From positions 62,001 to 126,000 of the forward strand of contig JAKACT010000003.1 of NCBI GenBank assembly GCA_021821195.1: a DNA stretch of 64,000 nt. The letters run 5' to 3'. Below, piece after piece: positions 9,912 through 17,339 of this stretch (positions within the stretch are counted from its first letter, which is position 1; the number at the start of each line of letters is the position of its first letter). Under the pieces are notes generated by a model. That model had not been told where the DNA came from. It searched no databases and saw only the letters and a program-made list of their open reading frames with translations. The position numbers were made by a program, and so were the translations under genes. This DNA is from Pseudomonadota bacterium (GTDB taxonomy: Bacteria; Pseudomonadota; Gammaproteobacteria; Xanthomonadales; Xanthomonadaceae).

Positions 9912-11186
9912 TCAGTCCAGCCCCACGCTGCCGATGTTGTCGGCAACGGCTGTTTCGATTCGCTGCACGCGCTCCGCATCGCCCCCCTGGCTCACGATGC
10001 CGGCAGCCACCGCGGGCAGCAATGCCAGCATCCGGCTGGACATCCAGCGTACCCGCTCAAGCACGAAGGCCTTGCGATACCCCGCGTCCCCTGCGAACGC
10101 CGCCCAGTCGTCCGGTCCGATGCCGTCGATGCGCGCCGCGCGGCCGATGCGCATGGCCGGCGCACGCTCCACCAACGAAGTGGGCAGATAGACCGTCGGC
10201 ACCAGGTCGTACAGGGGCGCCAGCCGACGTCGACCGTCGCGGCCGCACAGCAGCGCCAGGTTCTTGGCGTGCGCGTCGGCATTGCCAAGCAGCGCGTTGA
10301 ACACCACCCAGTCCAGCAGGCCCTGCACCGCCGCGGGCCCAAGCGCCAGCCTTCGGATCAATGCGGAACACGCCGCCAGTCCCGGCCCGCCATTGCCCTC
10401 GTACTTCAATCGCTCCGGGTAGCCGAGCGCCTGGCAGAAATCCTCCTGATGCAGCCGCTGCACTTCACCCCCCGGCGTGCGCGTGCGGTCATAGCGTTCG
10501 ATCAGCAGCGCCGGCCGGCCCAGTACATCCACCAGGCAGCCGTTCGCCGCGTCCAGGCCCACCTTGCGCGCCAGCGCTAGTCCCAGCGCCTCGGCATCGC
10601 GCAGCCCGCGGAAGCGGCGGCTGTCCGGCTTGAGGATATGGGTACTGGGCTCATTCGCGCGCGGCAGGCGCAGGCGACCATCGGCTTCGGCCACGACCGC
10701 CAGCTTGTCCTGGGCGCCAGCCAGCGATAATCGCAGCGGCGCACCAGCCAGCGCCCAGCTTCCTTCGCCGGCGTCATCGCCCTGCAGGTACAGCAGGGTT
10801 TCCAGATCCGTTTCGCCGGCGTCAGAAGGCTCTTCCACGTACGCCGGAGCCGCCAAGCCAGGAACCCGCAGACTGACGGCACCCGCACACTCGCCGCCGA
10901 TCGCCGCCAGCAAGCCGAAATCGTCATCAAGCGCCAGCCGCAGGCGCCCGGCGATGGCTTGCCGCACCGCCCCCTCCGGCAGCAGGTTGCAGAACCAGTT
11001 GCGCACCACGGCGCCGGCCCAAGGCGCGGCGCGCACCGGCATGCCCACCGACAGCGCGGGCGCCCCGGATTCGAGATAGGCAGGACTGTAGGCAAACGAC
11101 CAGTCTTCCGGGCTGCGCAACGGCCCTGGAACCGCCAACGTGCCAACCGGCTGCCCGAACAGTTCGACCTCCAGCCGGTCGGTCAT
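9912..11186 (-). CDS. hipA: HipA-family kinase toxin (module 2)
   Basis: 424 residues from the ATG at 11186, which shares ATGA with the upstream hipB stop. The core elements are intact: SLAGAQDKLAV (ATP loop with the autophosphorylated-serine region, about residue 153), GNADAHAKN (catalytic aspartate, about 303-311) and LAPLYDLVPT (metal site, about 325). It is divergent in sequence from the HipA at 8622-9905, especially in the N-terminal domain and around the loop (AGAQDK against AGGARAK), so the two are not a recent tandem duplication. The role inferred from the family is phosphorylation of an aminoacyl-tRNA synthetase or another target, restrained by HipB. Confidence 0.94.
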   Translation of the reverse strand: MTDRLEVELFGQPVGTLAVPGPLRSPEDWSFAYSPAYLESGAPALSVGMPVRAAPWAGAVVRNWFCNLLPEGAVRQAIAGRLRLALDDDFGLLAAIGGECAGAVSLRVPGLAAPAYVEEPSDAGETDLETLLYLQGDDAGEGSWALAGAPLRLSLAGAQDKLAVVAEADGRLRLPRANEPSTHILKPDSRRFRGLRDAEALGLALARKVGLDAANGCLVDVLGRPALLIERYDRTRTPGGEVQRLHQEDFCQALGYPERLKYEGNGGPGLAACSALIRRLALGPAAVQGLLDWVVFNALLGNADAHAKNLALLCGRDGRRRLAPLYDLVPTVYLPTSLVERAPAMRIGRAARIDGIGPDDWAAFAGDAGYRKAFVLERVRWMSSRMLALLPAVAAGIVSQGGDAERVQRIETAVADNIGSVGLD

Positions 11187-11431
11187 GTCGCCTCCCCGGC
11201 CAACAGCAGGCGCAAGCCCAGCACAGCCAACACGTCCAACACCTTGCCGAATTCCACGCCCGGTTTGCCGCGCTCCAGATCGCCGATGAAACGCGGCCCG
11301 GTACCGGCCAGACCGGCCAAACCGGCCTGGGTCAACCCATTGGCCTTGCGGGCCTGACGCACCGCCCGGCCCAGCGCCACGGTATCGGAAAGCGGGAGAG
11401 GCGAACCCGTACGGGATGGAAGCACGTTCAT
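11183..11431 (-). CDS. hipB: HipB-like Xre antitoxin (module 2)
   Basis: 82 residues. The HTH lies at about residues 20-75 (ARKANGLTQAGLAGLAG, FIGDLERGKPGVEFGK), typical of the short HipB class in which the whole protein is the DNA-binding domain. The C-terminal residues RLLLAGEAT form the probable hydrophobic tail that in E. coli is a degradation signal. It overlaps hipA by 4 bases. Two copies of a TCCCGAACGG-type operator lie just upstream (11452-11467 and 11505-11516). Confidence 0.93.
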   Translation of the reverse strand: MNVLPSRTGSPLPLSDTVALGRAVRQARKANGLTQAGLAGLAGTGPRFIGDLERGKPGVEFGKVLDVLAVLGLRLLLAGEAT

Positions 11432-11451
11432 ATCGGCGCAAATGAAAAAAT

Positions 11452-11516
11452 ATTCCCGAACGGGAATTTGTGCCTGAGGAAAGCTGCTGTCAAGCGTAAT
11501 TATTACCGTTCGGGAT
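11452..11516. promoter_or_regulatory. Two HipB operators upstream of hipBA module 2
   Basis: The palindrome ATTCCCGAACGGGAAT (11452-11467) has 7-base perfect arms, and a second near-copy in the opposite orientation, ACCGTTCGGGAT, is at 11505-11516. Spacing of about 50 bases suits two HipB dimers bending the DNA, as known for E. coli hipBA. Confidence 0.75.
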
Positions 11517-11528
11517 TATTCATGCCGA

Positions 11529-11608
11529 TTCGCCACGCCCTCTTCCACCGGCACCACCGGGCGGTAGCCGACGTTGGCGACCAGGTCAGAGACGTCGGCT
11601 TCGGTATC
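11529..11608 (-). repeat. 80-bp orphan copy of the epimerase 3' region (direct repeat with 12900-12979)
   Basis: These 80 bases match 12900-12979 with a single mismatch (A at 11588 against G at 12959). In the intact gene they encode about residues 299-325 of the epimerase; here they are a fragment open at both sides. One edge lies 2 bases from the stop codon of the AbiEii toxin (11611), the other in the hipB promoter region. The repeat therefore brackets the 11611-12773 TA module and is a scar of its insertion or of a tandem duplication. Confidence 0.95.
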
Positions 11609-11610
11609 TT

Positions 11611-12273
11611 TTATCCGCGATCAAGCCACGGACGAATCAGCCTACGCGCCTGTTCCATGCACACATCGAATCCAAGGCGCGGGCCAATGGCATCGATCAC
11701 GCTGAACTCGATGCGGGCAACCTCTTCGCGTGCCTCCAGCGCAGCCAGGAAGCTGGCGCCATGCCGAATGAAGAAAGGTCCCGCCGCTTCGATCGCTTCC
11801 GGCTCGGCTGCTGCCACCGCGCACAGGTCGTAAAGATCCCTTGCCTTGGCGCGATCGCCACGGTGCCACATCTTCTTGGCGATGATCTCCGCGCAAGTTT
11901 CCACCCTGACCATCCGACCGAAGACAGGCACTTCCTCCCAGGGCGAAGCCGTCAGGTTCTGCCCGACCACGATGTCGATCTCCCCTTCTGCCAGGAACAG
12001 CTTGATGAACTCGGCAGCCTCTTCGTAATCGGAGCAGACGGATTCAGCCACATCGCTGAGGCGTGGATTCACCCACCCCAGATACTGCGGATCGGGAACA
12101 AACAGGTCGATGTCCTTGCTCATCCTGTGGCCGATCCGAAGCATGAGCACGGTCCCGCCGCCGAAGCTCCACCGGGCTCCCGGTGCGTGCGCTTCCAGGT
12201 GATCCATCAGCACGAGCGCGCGCGCCAAGAGCGTCTGCCAGACCCCGGGACGCGTGAAATCGACCGCCGTCAT
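11611..12273 (-). CDS. AbiEii-type nucleotidyltransferase toxin (second Xre-linked module)
   Basis: 220 residues. The signature SFGGGTVLMLR (about residue 36) followed by KDIDLFV (about 53) gives the GG(T) loop and paired aspartates of the minimal nucleotidyltransferases. A basic helix, AKKMWHRGDRAKARDLYDL (about residues 133-151), is the substrate-side region conserved in AbiEii relatives. The gene overlaps the Xre gene by 4 bases (ATGA) and ends 2 bases from the 80-bp repeat. It belongs to the same general class as the toxin at 6807-7538 but is only distantly similar. RNA nucleotidyl transfer is inferred from the family. Confidence 0.88.
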   Translation of the reverse strand: MTAVDFTRPGVWQTLLARALVLMDHLEAHAPGARWSFGGGTVLMLRIGHRMSKDIDLFVPDPQYLGWVNPRLSDVAESVCSDYEEAAEFIKLFLAEGEIDIVVGQNLTASPWEEVPVFGRMVRVETCAEIIAKKMWHRGDRAKARDLYDLCAVAAAEPEAIEAAGPFFIRHGASFLAALEAREEVARIEFSVIDAIGPRLGFDVCMEQARRLIRPWLDRG

Positions 12274-12773
12274 CTCCAGAGATCCCGCCCGCTTTTGACC
12301 TGCCGGGCGAGGCTCCGGTAGTTCTTCCAGACTTGCGCGTTGCCGCCCGCGTCATCCTGCAGTTGCTCGGCCACGGACGACAGCAGCGACACCGGGGCAT
12401 CATCCAGGAAGGCATGCACATACGGCATATCGGCAACCGACGACTCGCCCGACAACAAAGTCTTGCGCAGCCGTGCCGGCAGCATTGCCTTACGGTAGCT
12501 CACGCTGGCCGTGCGCGCGGCCCGCCCCAGCGGAGTCATCCTGGGCGCCTTTGAATGGACAAGCGCATGCATGCCCGCCACCTGCAAGCTCAAGCCAAGC
12601 ACGCCCGCCAAGCGCTCGGCACGCTTCAGGCTCAAATCCGTGATCGTGCCGCTCTCCAGCTCACTGATGGTTTGCCGCGACAGCCCACTGAGGCTGGCCA
12701 GCGCGGCCTGGCTCAAACCGATCTGGAGACGGCGCGCCTTGACGGCGTTGCCAAGTTCAAGGATGGCAGTCAT
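12270..12773 (-). CDS. Xre-family antitoxin of the second AbiEii module
   Basis: 167 residues. The N-terminal Xre HTH (about residues 7-62) includes GLSQAALASLSGLSRQTISELE, a textbook recognition pair of helices. The C-terminal portion, about residues 75-167, contains RKAMLPARLRKTLLSGE and is probably the toxin-binding part. The promoter carries a near-perfect palindrome (12802-12821) 28 bases ahead of the start, supporting autoregulation. A 4-base overlap couples it to the toxin gene. Confidence 0.88.
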   Translation of the reverse strand: MTAILELGNAVKARRLQIGLSQAALASLSGLSRQTISELESGTITDLSLKRAERLAGVLGLSLQVAGMHALVHSKAPRMTPLGRAARTASVSYRKAMLPARLRKTLLSGESSVADMPYVHAFLDDAPVSLLSSVAEQLQDDAGGNAQVWKNYRSLARQVKSGRDLWR

Positions 12774-12801
12774 GGCCGAAGCCTACCGCCCAGACAAAGA
12801 A

Positions 12802-12821
12802 ATGTCGAATATATCCGACAT
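12802..12821. promoter_or_regulatory. Palindromic operator of the second Xre-AbiEii module
   Basis: ATGTCG (12802-12807) and CGACAT (12816-12821) flank an AT core, and only one base pair breaks the full symmetry TGTCGnATATATnCGACA. It sits at the expected place for Xre autorepression. Confidence 0.7.
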
Positions 12822-12862
12822 GAAGCTGGGGGGCCGCCTGCCGACGTCCCTCAGCAGCAACC

Positions 12863-13873
12863 TCAAACCCCGTAATACCCGCGATACCAGCGCACGAAGT
12901 TCGCCACGCCCTCTTCCACCGGCACCACCGGGCGGTAGCCGACGTTGGCGACCAGGTCGGAGACGTCGGCTTCGGTATCGGGCACGTCGCCGGGCTGCAG
13001 GGGGAGCATTTCCATCACCGCCTTGCGGCCCAGGCAGTCCTCCAGCACCTCGATGTAGCGCAGCAGCTCCACCGGCTGTTCGTTGCCGATGTTGTAGAGG
13101 CGGTACGGCGCCACCCCGCTGGTAGCCGGGTCCGGGCGTTCGCCCGACCAGTCCGGATCCTTGCCGGGCACCCGGTCCAGCGTGCGCACCACGCCTTCCA
13201 CGATGTCATCGACATAGGTGAAGCTGCGCTTGTGGTGGCCGTGGTTGAACACCCGGATCGGCTTGCCCTCCAGGATGGCCTTGGTGAACAGGAACAGCGC
13301 CATGTCCGGGCGGCCCCACGGGCCATACACGGTGAAGAAGCGCAGCCCCGTGCACGGGATGCCGTACAGGTGCGCGTAGCTGTGCGCCATCTGCTCGTTG
13401 GCCTTCTTGGTGGCCGCGTACAGGGTCAGAGGGTGTTCGGCCGGCGAATGCTCGGAGAACGGCATCGCCCGGTTCGCCCCATACACCGAACTGGTGGAGG
13501 CATACACCAGGTGCTCCACCCCAAAGTGGCGGCAACCCTCGAGGATGTGCAGGAAGCCGGTGACATTGCTGGCCACGTACACATGCGGGTTCTCCGCCGC
13601 GTAGCGCACCCCCGCCTGCGCGGCCAGGTTCACCACCCGCGCCGGCTTGTGCGTCGCAAAGGCCTGCTCCACCGCCGCGCGATCGGCCAGATCCCCGGCG
13701 ATATGGGTGTAGCCCGGCTTGTCCAGCAGCCGCGCCAGCCGCGCCTGCTTGAGGCTCACGTCGTAGTAGTCATTGAGGTTGTCGAACCCCACCACCTCGT
13801 CGCCCCGCGCCAGCAACACCTGCGCCACGTGCGACCCGATGAAACCGGCGGTGCCGGTGACCAGAACCTTCAT
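12863..13873 (-). CDS. NAD-dependent epimerase, probable UDP-glucuronate 4-epimerase
   Basis: 336 residues, an extended short-chain dehydrogenase. The NAD loop GTAGFIGS is at about residues 7-14, and the catalytic serine and YxxxK are in STSSVYG (about 125) and YAATKKANE (about 151). The region [17 protein letters not shown] after the first strand is characteristic of UDP-glucuronate/UDP-galacturonate epimerases (LspL/Cap1J group). It would convert UDP-GlcA, made by the UDP-glucose dehydrogenase at 52456-53814, into UDP-GalA. It is the last gene of the polysaccharide cluster on this strand. An 80-bp piece of it is repeated at 11529-11608, beyond the TA module. A GAGG ribosome site precedes the ATG. 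Confidence 0.88.
   Translation of the reverse strand: MKVLVTGTAGFIGSHVAQVLLARGDEVVGFDNLNDYYDVSLKQARLARLLDKPGYTHIAGDLADRAAVEQAFATHKPARVVNLAAQAGVRYAAENPHVYVASNVTGFLHILEGCRHFGVEHLVYASTSSVYGANRAMPFSEHSPAEHPLTLYAATKKANEQMAHSYAHLYGIPCTGLRFFTVYGPWGRPDMALFLFTKAILEGKPIRVFNHGHHKRSFTYVDDIVEGVVRTLDRVPGKDPDWSGERPDPATSGVAPYRLYNIGNEQPVELLRYIEVLEDCLGRKAVMEMLPLQPGDVPDTEADVSDLVANVGYRPVVPVEEGVANFVRWYRGYYGV
12900..12979 (-). repeat. 80-bp direct repeat within the epimerase gene (partner of 11529-11608)
   Basis: This is the copy inside the intact gene; it differs from the orphan copy at one base. The 37 bases from here to the epimerase stop are not present beside the orphan copy. Confidence 0.95.
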
Positions 13874-13962
13874 TTCATTTCCTCGAAAAAAGCATCAACA
13901 CAACACGAAGCCACATTGAATGATAGGAACCACAGGCGCTACCGGCAGCCTTCTCGATCCAA

Positions 13963-14544
13963 TCAACTGACTTCCTGCAAATACACCACAGACCCCTCCC
14001 CCGCGTGCACTTCGATGCGACCAGCGGGCTTTGCACCCATCTTGCGGTAGTACCGATGCGCAGGGGCGAGCGAGTCGCCAACGACAATGCGGAATGCGCC
14101 CACCCCACGCTCGGAAAAATGGGCCTGAAGTCGACGATAAAGGCGCTCCGCAACCCCGGTTCCGCGAACCGACGCATCCACCGCAATGCTCAGCAGTTCC
14201 GCGCTTGGAAGATCCTGCCCGGCGGTGGCACTTCCGCCATACCGCAGGATTTCCAGAATCCGCTTCAGCCGCTTCGGACGCACCAGCGAGGGCAGCAACG
14301 ACAGCCCCAGCCGCAGCGGGTAGCGCAACATCCTGCGATAAATCGCGCCCATGCCTTCGCCGCCTGACACGAAGCCAACCACGCGCCCGCCCTGCTCCTC
14401 GGTGAGCAGCACGCTCCCTTCGGCTTCATCCATGGCCCGGTACATCAGCGCCAGGAACGGCACGCCCAAGGTGGCCAGGAACCCCTGGTTGATATTGGCA
14501 GCGTGCAGCGCCGCCACCTGGCGATAGCGCTCAGCGGGCGTCAT
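13963..14544 (-). CDS. GNAT-family N-acetyltransferase of the polysaccharide cluster
   Basis: 193 residues. The acetyl-CoA loop region is VDASVRGTGVAERLYRRL (about residues 117-134), matching the (Q/R)xxGx(G/A) motif of GNAT enzymes as RGTGVA. It ends with a strand carrying AHRYYRKMGAKPAGR, the usual motif B. It sits between the phosphoglycosyltransferase (6 bases downstream of that stop) and the epimerase. Together with the 4,6-dehydratase and aminotransferase nearby it could N-acetylate a UDP-4-amino-sugar; such a step is done by a left-handed-helix enzyme (PglD) in Campylobacter, so this would be an analogue. That substrate is inferred from context only. Confidence 0.82.
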   Translation of the reverse strand: MTPAERYRQVAALHAANINQGFLATLGVPFLALMYRAMDEAEGSVLLTEEQGGRVVGFVSGGEGMGAIYRRMLRYPLRLGLSLLPSLVRPKRLKRILEILRYGGSATAGQDLPSAELLSIAVDASVRGTGVAERLYRRLQAHFSERGVGAFRIVVGDSLAPAHRYYRKMGAKPAGRIEVHAGEGSVVYLQEVS

Positions 14545-14550
14545 GCGCAG

Positions 14551-15216
14551 TCAAACCGCCCCGGCCAGTTCCGCCGGCACCGCCGGCAGCTGCGGGAACA
14601 CCCGCCACGCCAGCCTTGACTCCGGGAACAGCACCACCCAAGCAGTGACGAAGATCGCCGCCAGATACGTCCACAGCCCCTGGTGCGCCACATACCACTC
14701 TTCCAGCGCACCCTTGTACGGCATGATGACCTCGTCATAGAAGCGCTCGGGCTCCTTGCTGGCGTGCATCAGCTCTTCCTCGTCGCGGAAGACGATGGAA
14801 CCGATGCCGGACAAGCCCGGCCGCACCTTGATGATTTCCGCCTGCGAGCGCGCCGGGAAGGCGTCGAAGCAGCGCTGCGTCTGCGGGCGCGGGCCAATGA
14901 TGCTCATGTCGCCCTTGAAGATGTTGAGCAGCTGCGGCAGCTCGTTGATCTTCGTCTTGCGCAGGAAACGGCCCAGCGGCAGCACGCGCGGATCGTTCTT
15001 GACGGTAACGGTGCCGGTACCCAGATTCGGGCTGTTCTTCAGCATGGTGGCGAACTTGTACAGCCCGAAAGGCTGCCCGCCCCGCCCCACGCGTTGCTGG
15101 ATGAAGAACACCTCGCCCTCGCCAGTGAGGCGCAGGGCGAGGGCGATGGGCACCAGCAAGGGCGAAAGCACCAACAGGGCCAGGCCGGAAAAAACGATAT
15201 CGAGTAGGCGCTGCAT
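14551..15216 (-). CDS. Phosphoglycosyltransferase (PglC-like initiating sugar transferase)
   Basis: 221 residues, the small monotopic type. A re-entrant N-terminal membrane helix (residues about 4-25) is followed by the conserved core: KFATMLKNSP, the TKINELPQLLNIFKGDMS segment (about residue 88) and GPRP. It transfers a sugar phosphate from a UDP-sugar to undecaprenyl phosphate at the inner membrane, starting the repeat unit. A second hydrophobic stretch (about residues 183-205) near the C-terminus is unusual for PglC and may anchor the protein again. One base separates it from the upstream dehydratase stop. The PglC-like length and the adjoining 4,6-dehydratase and aminotransferase suggest a bacillosamine-type sugar as substrate (inference). 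Confidence 0.9.
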   Translation of the reverse strand: MQRLLDIVFSGLALLVLSPLLVPIALALRLTGEGEVFFIQQRVGRGGQPFGLYKFATMLKNSPNLGTGTVTVKNDPRVLPLGRFLRKTKINELPQLLNIFKGDMSIIGPRPQTQRCFDAFPARSQAEIIKVRPGLSGIGSIVFRDEEELMHASKEPERFYDEVIMPYKGALEEWYVAHQGLWTYLAAIFVTAWVVLFPESRLAWRVFPQLPAVPAELAGAV

Positions 15217-15217
15217 G

Positions 15218-16405
15218 TCACATCCGGCTGTCGAGGTACTTGCCGGTGTCCTTATGCTGGAACTCCGGGATCATGTGGTTGAACAAGGCCACCAGTTCGG
15301 GCTTGTCCCAGGTGGGCTGGTCGCGCAGGCGTTCGATGGTGGCAAGGAAATATTCCAGCTTCGTCTCATCGTAGACCGGTTCGTTCTTGATCACGCCGAT
15401 GTTCTCGAAACGCGCCATGTCCAGCGTTTCCGTGCCGGTATAGAACTCCTCGAAATCCTTCTCGCCGGTGGTGTCGCTGGCGAAGAAGTACACCGGCCAC
15501 TGCTTGCGCGCGATCAACTCGCTGGCGCGGCCGCGGGCCTCGTCCTCGCTCGCGCATTCGTACGGTTCGAAGCCCAGCGCCTGCAGGTAGCGCACGGCGA
15601 TATCGGAGAAGCGGGTCAGATCCAGCTGTTCGCTGAGCTTGGGGAAGAAGATGTCGCGGTTGTCCCCCAGCAGACAAGACGACAGGCACAGCTCGCCGGA
15701 TTCCTGCGGCGTGACGAAATACCGGCGCACGTCGTTGGGCGCGGAGATCGGTTGGCGCTTGGCAAAGCGCTGGTTGAAGCCGTGCAACAGCGATCCATCG
15801 GAGAACGCCACGTTGGCGAAGCGCGCCGTGGAGATCGGCATCGATTCGCTGGCACGCATCAGGAACATCTCCATGATCCGCTTGCTGGCTCCCATCATGT
15901 TGACCGGGTTTGCTGCCTTGTCCGTAGACACACAAAAATACTTGCGCGCCCCGCCGGCCCTTGCCTGCGCAATGGTGCTGATGGTGTTCAGCACGTTGAC
16001 CTCAATCAACCGCATCAGGGTGAACGGGTCCTTCTCGCTACGCACGTGCTTGAGCGCGGACAGGTTCAGCACGTAGTCGTAGCCGGTCTCCGCCGCCAGC
16101 AGCGCGGCGTACTCGCGCGAACCGCAGTCGATGGCGAAGGTGCGGAAGTCGCCCTCGATATAGCCCAGCGTGCTGCGGATATCCCGCACCAGCTCGACCA
16201 TGTTGTTCTCGCTGATGTCCACCACGTGCAGCGCACGCGGCTTGCGCTTGAAGATCTCGCGGGTGACGGCCTGGCCGATGGATCCGGCACCGCCGATCAC
16301 CAGGAAGCGGCTGGATTGCACCAGGGCGGAAAGTTCCGCCTCATGGCGCTGGATATCGGTATCGAAGATCGGCGCGGTGCGGCCGATCAGGTCAAGGATG
16401 TTCAT
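15218..16405 (-). CDS. UDP-N-acetylglucosamine 4,6-dehydratase-like SDR (FlaA1/CapD/PglF group)
   Basis: 395 residues. The NAD loop GGAGSIGQ is at about residue 38. The catalytic region reads STDKAANPVNMMGASKR (about residue 159): the tyrosine of YxxxK is methionine, as in the inverting or retaining dehydratases of the WbpM/PglF group. These convert UDP-GlcNAc to a 4-keto-6-deoxy sugar. It lacks the N-terminal membrane domain of WbpM and CapD and so is the short soluble form. Its first 14 bases overlap the end of the RES toxin gene, so a TA pair is translationally wedged between this gene and the upstream aminotransferase. Confidence 0.88.
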   Translation of the reverse strand: MNILDLIGRTAPIFDTDIQRHEAELSALVQSSRFLVIGGAGSIGQAVTREIFKRKPRALHVVDISENNMVELVRDIRSTLGYIEGDFRTFAIDCGSREYAALLAAETGYDYVLNLSALKHVRSEKDPFTLMRLIEVNVLNTISTIAQARAGGARKYFCVSTDKAANPVNMMGASKRIMEMFLMRASESMPISTARFANVAFSDGSLLHGFNQRFAKRQPISAPNDVRRYFVTPQESGELCLSSCLLGDNRDIFFPKLSEQLDLTRFSDIAVRYLQALGFEPYECASEDEARGRASELIARKQWPVYFFASDTTGEKDFEEFYTGTETLDMARFENIGVIKNEPVYDETKLEYFLATIERLRDQPTWDKPELVALFNHMIPEFQHKDTGKYLDSRM

Positions 16406-16922
16406 GTGGGTCCTGCGGCAACCTGCCGTCCGGGTCGTAAACGCTCAATTGGTGGGACAGGCGCAGGGAGCTGGCGTAGATCACCAGGTTTGTGCCACCG
16501 GGGCGGGCCTGCGAAGGGAAGAGGATGCCGTCCAGCCCTTCTGCCATCACGTCGTCGGCCATGTACCAGGTGGGCGGTTCGGTGCGGCGGCCGAACCACT
16601 CGGCGCGCCAGTCCAGCGCATGGTCCGCCCAGAGCGGAGGCCAATGGGCCGGGTCGAAGCCGGCTGCCAGATCGGCCACGCGCAGACCGTCCACGGAGAA
16701 TGTGCACAGGGTGCCGGGCGGCAGCCAGGGGTTGTCCTGCTGGCACTCGGCCAAGGCGGTGGCGGTTTCTAGGGCAAGGTAGAGCGCCTCCTGTCCCGGC
16801 CGGTTGAAACGGCCGCCTTGGCGCGCGGCCCCCATGCCGGAACAAGGCGTGCGGGCGTAAGCCGGCACGATCACGCGGTACCACGCCGGATGCGTGGCCC
16901 GCACCGGGGTGCGCTGGATCAT
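16392..16922 (-). CDS. RES-domain toxin
   Basis: 176 residues from the ATG at 16922, which shares ATGA with the antitoxin stop. The RES fold is recognised by the early arginine and tyrosine in TPVRATHPAWYRVI, the GGRFNRPGQEALYLA segment (about residues 36-50, the origin of the family name is an Arg-Glu-Ser set) and a late ILFPSQ. RES toxins degrade NAD+ (shown for MbcT and related toxins). The gene lies inside a polysaccharide operon, with its stop 14 bases into the following dehydratase gene. The usual serine of the RES triad is likely in FPSQARPGGTN (about residue 139). Confidence 0.9.
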   Translation of the reverse strand: MIQRTPVRATHPAWYRVIVPAYARTPCSGMGAARQGGRFNRPGQEALYLALETATALAECQQDNPWLPPGTLCTFSVDGLRVADLAAGFDPAHWPPLWADHALDWRAEWFGRRTEPPTWYMADDVMAEGLDGILFPSQARPGGTNLVIYASSLRLSHQLSVYDPDGRLPQDPHEHP

Positions 16923-17290
16923 CCGGCGGCACCGCCGGCCAGCGACTCCAGATAGGCCACCACGGCGTCCGCCCGGCCTTCCTGCACCAGCGTGTCGGCC
17001 GTCTTGTAACCGAACGCCGCCAACGGCTCGTTGCGCAGCAGGAACACGGCACGGGCCTCGTCGCCGGTCATGGCGGTGGCGGCGGCCAGCACGCGGATTA
17101 TCTCCTGCAGGTACCGCTGCAACTGGGGGGCATTCGGGCGCGCGGTGGGCGTGTTGCGGTGCACGTGCGCGCGTTCGGCCAGGTCCTGCACGCGCAGCCC
17201 GAACAGCGCCCCGACCCGCCCCGGCGACAGGAACGGGGTGTTGGGCTCGCGAAACCGTTCGGCAAGATCCAGGGTTAGGACCGCATTCAT
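16919..17290 (-). CDS. Xre/MbcA/ParS-type antitoxin of the RES module
   Basis: 123 residues from the ATG at 17290 (GGAG about 8 bases upstream); a GTG at 17308 is the alternative. The C-terminal domain has the toxin-binding signature of the Xre-MbcA-ParS family: an ARAVFLLRNEPLAAFGYKTADTL segment (about residues 80-102) ending in a helix, here GRADAVVAYLESLAGG. The N-terminal part contains LGLRVQDLAERAHVHRNT-like HTH sequence. Such antitoxins block the RES active site with their extreme C-terminus and repress their promoter. Confidence 0.9.
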   Translation of the reverse strand: MNAVLTLDLAERFREPNTPFLSPGRVGALFGLRVQDLAERAHVHRNTPTARPNAPQLQRYLQEIIRVLAAATAMTGDEARAVFLLRNEPLAAFGYKTADTLVQEGRADAVVAYLESLAGGAAG

Positions 17291-17324
17291 GGCGCATCTC
17301 CATGCCACCTACATGCCGCAATAA

Positions 17325-17339
17325 TGCATTTTTTATGCA
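17325..17339. promoter_or_regulatory. TGCAT-5-ATGCA inverted repeat, probable operator of the RES module
   Basis: Perfect 5-base arms (17325-17329 and 17335-17339) around a T-run. It lies 34 bases ahead of the antitoxin start and overlaps the stop codon of the aminotransferase gene (17333-17335), so any promoter here is inside the operon. Confidence 0.5.

Noticed and set aside
11529-12979. Integrative element with att sites at the epimerase 3' end
   Set aside because: The repeat does not reach the end of the gene, no integrase or tRNA is present, and the interior holds only one TA pair, so a classical att site is unlikely.
14756-16807. 683-codon plus-strand frame across the sugar transferase and dehydratase genes
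   Set aside because: It crosses several clear minus-strand genes with overlapping starts and stops; its translation has no recognisable domain.
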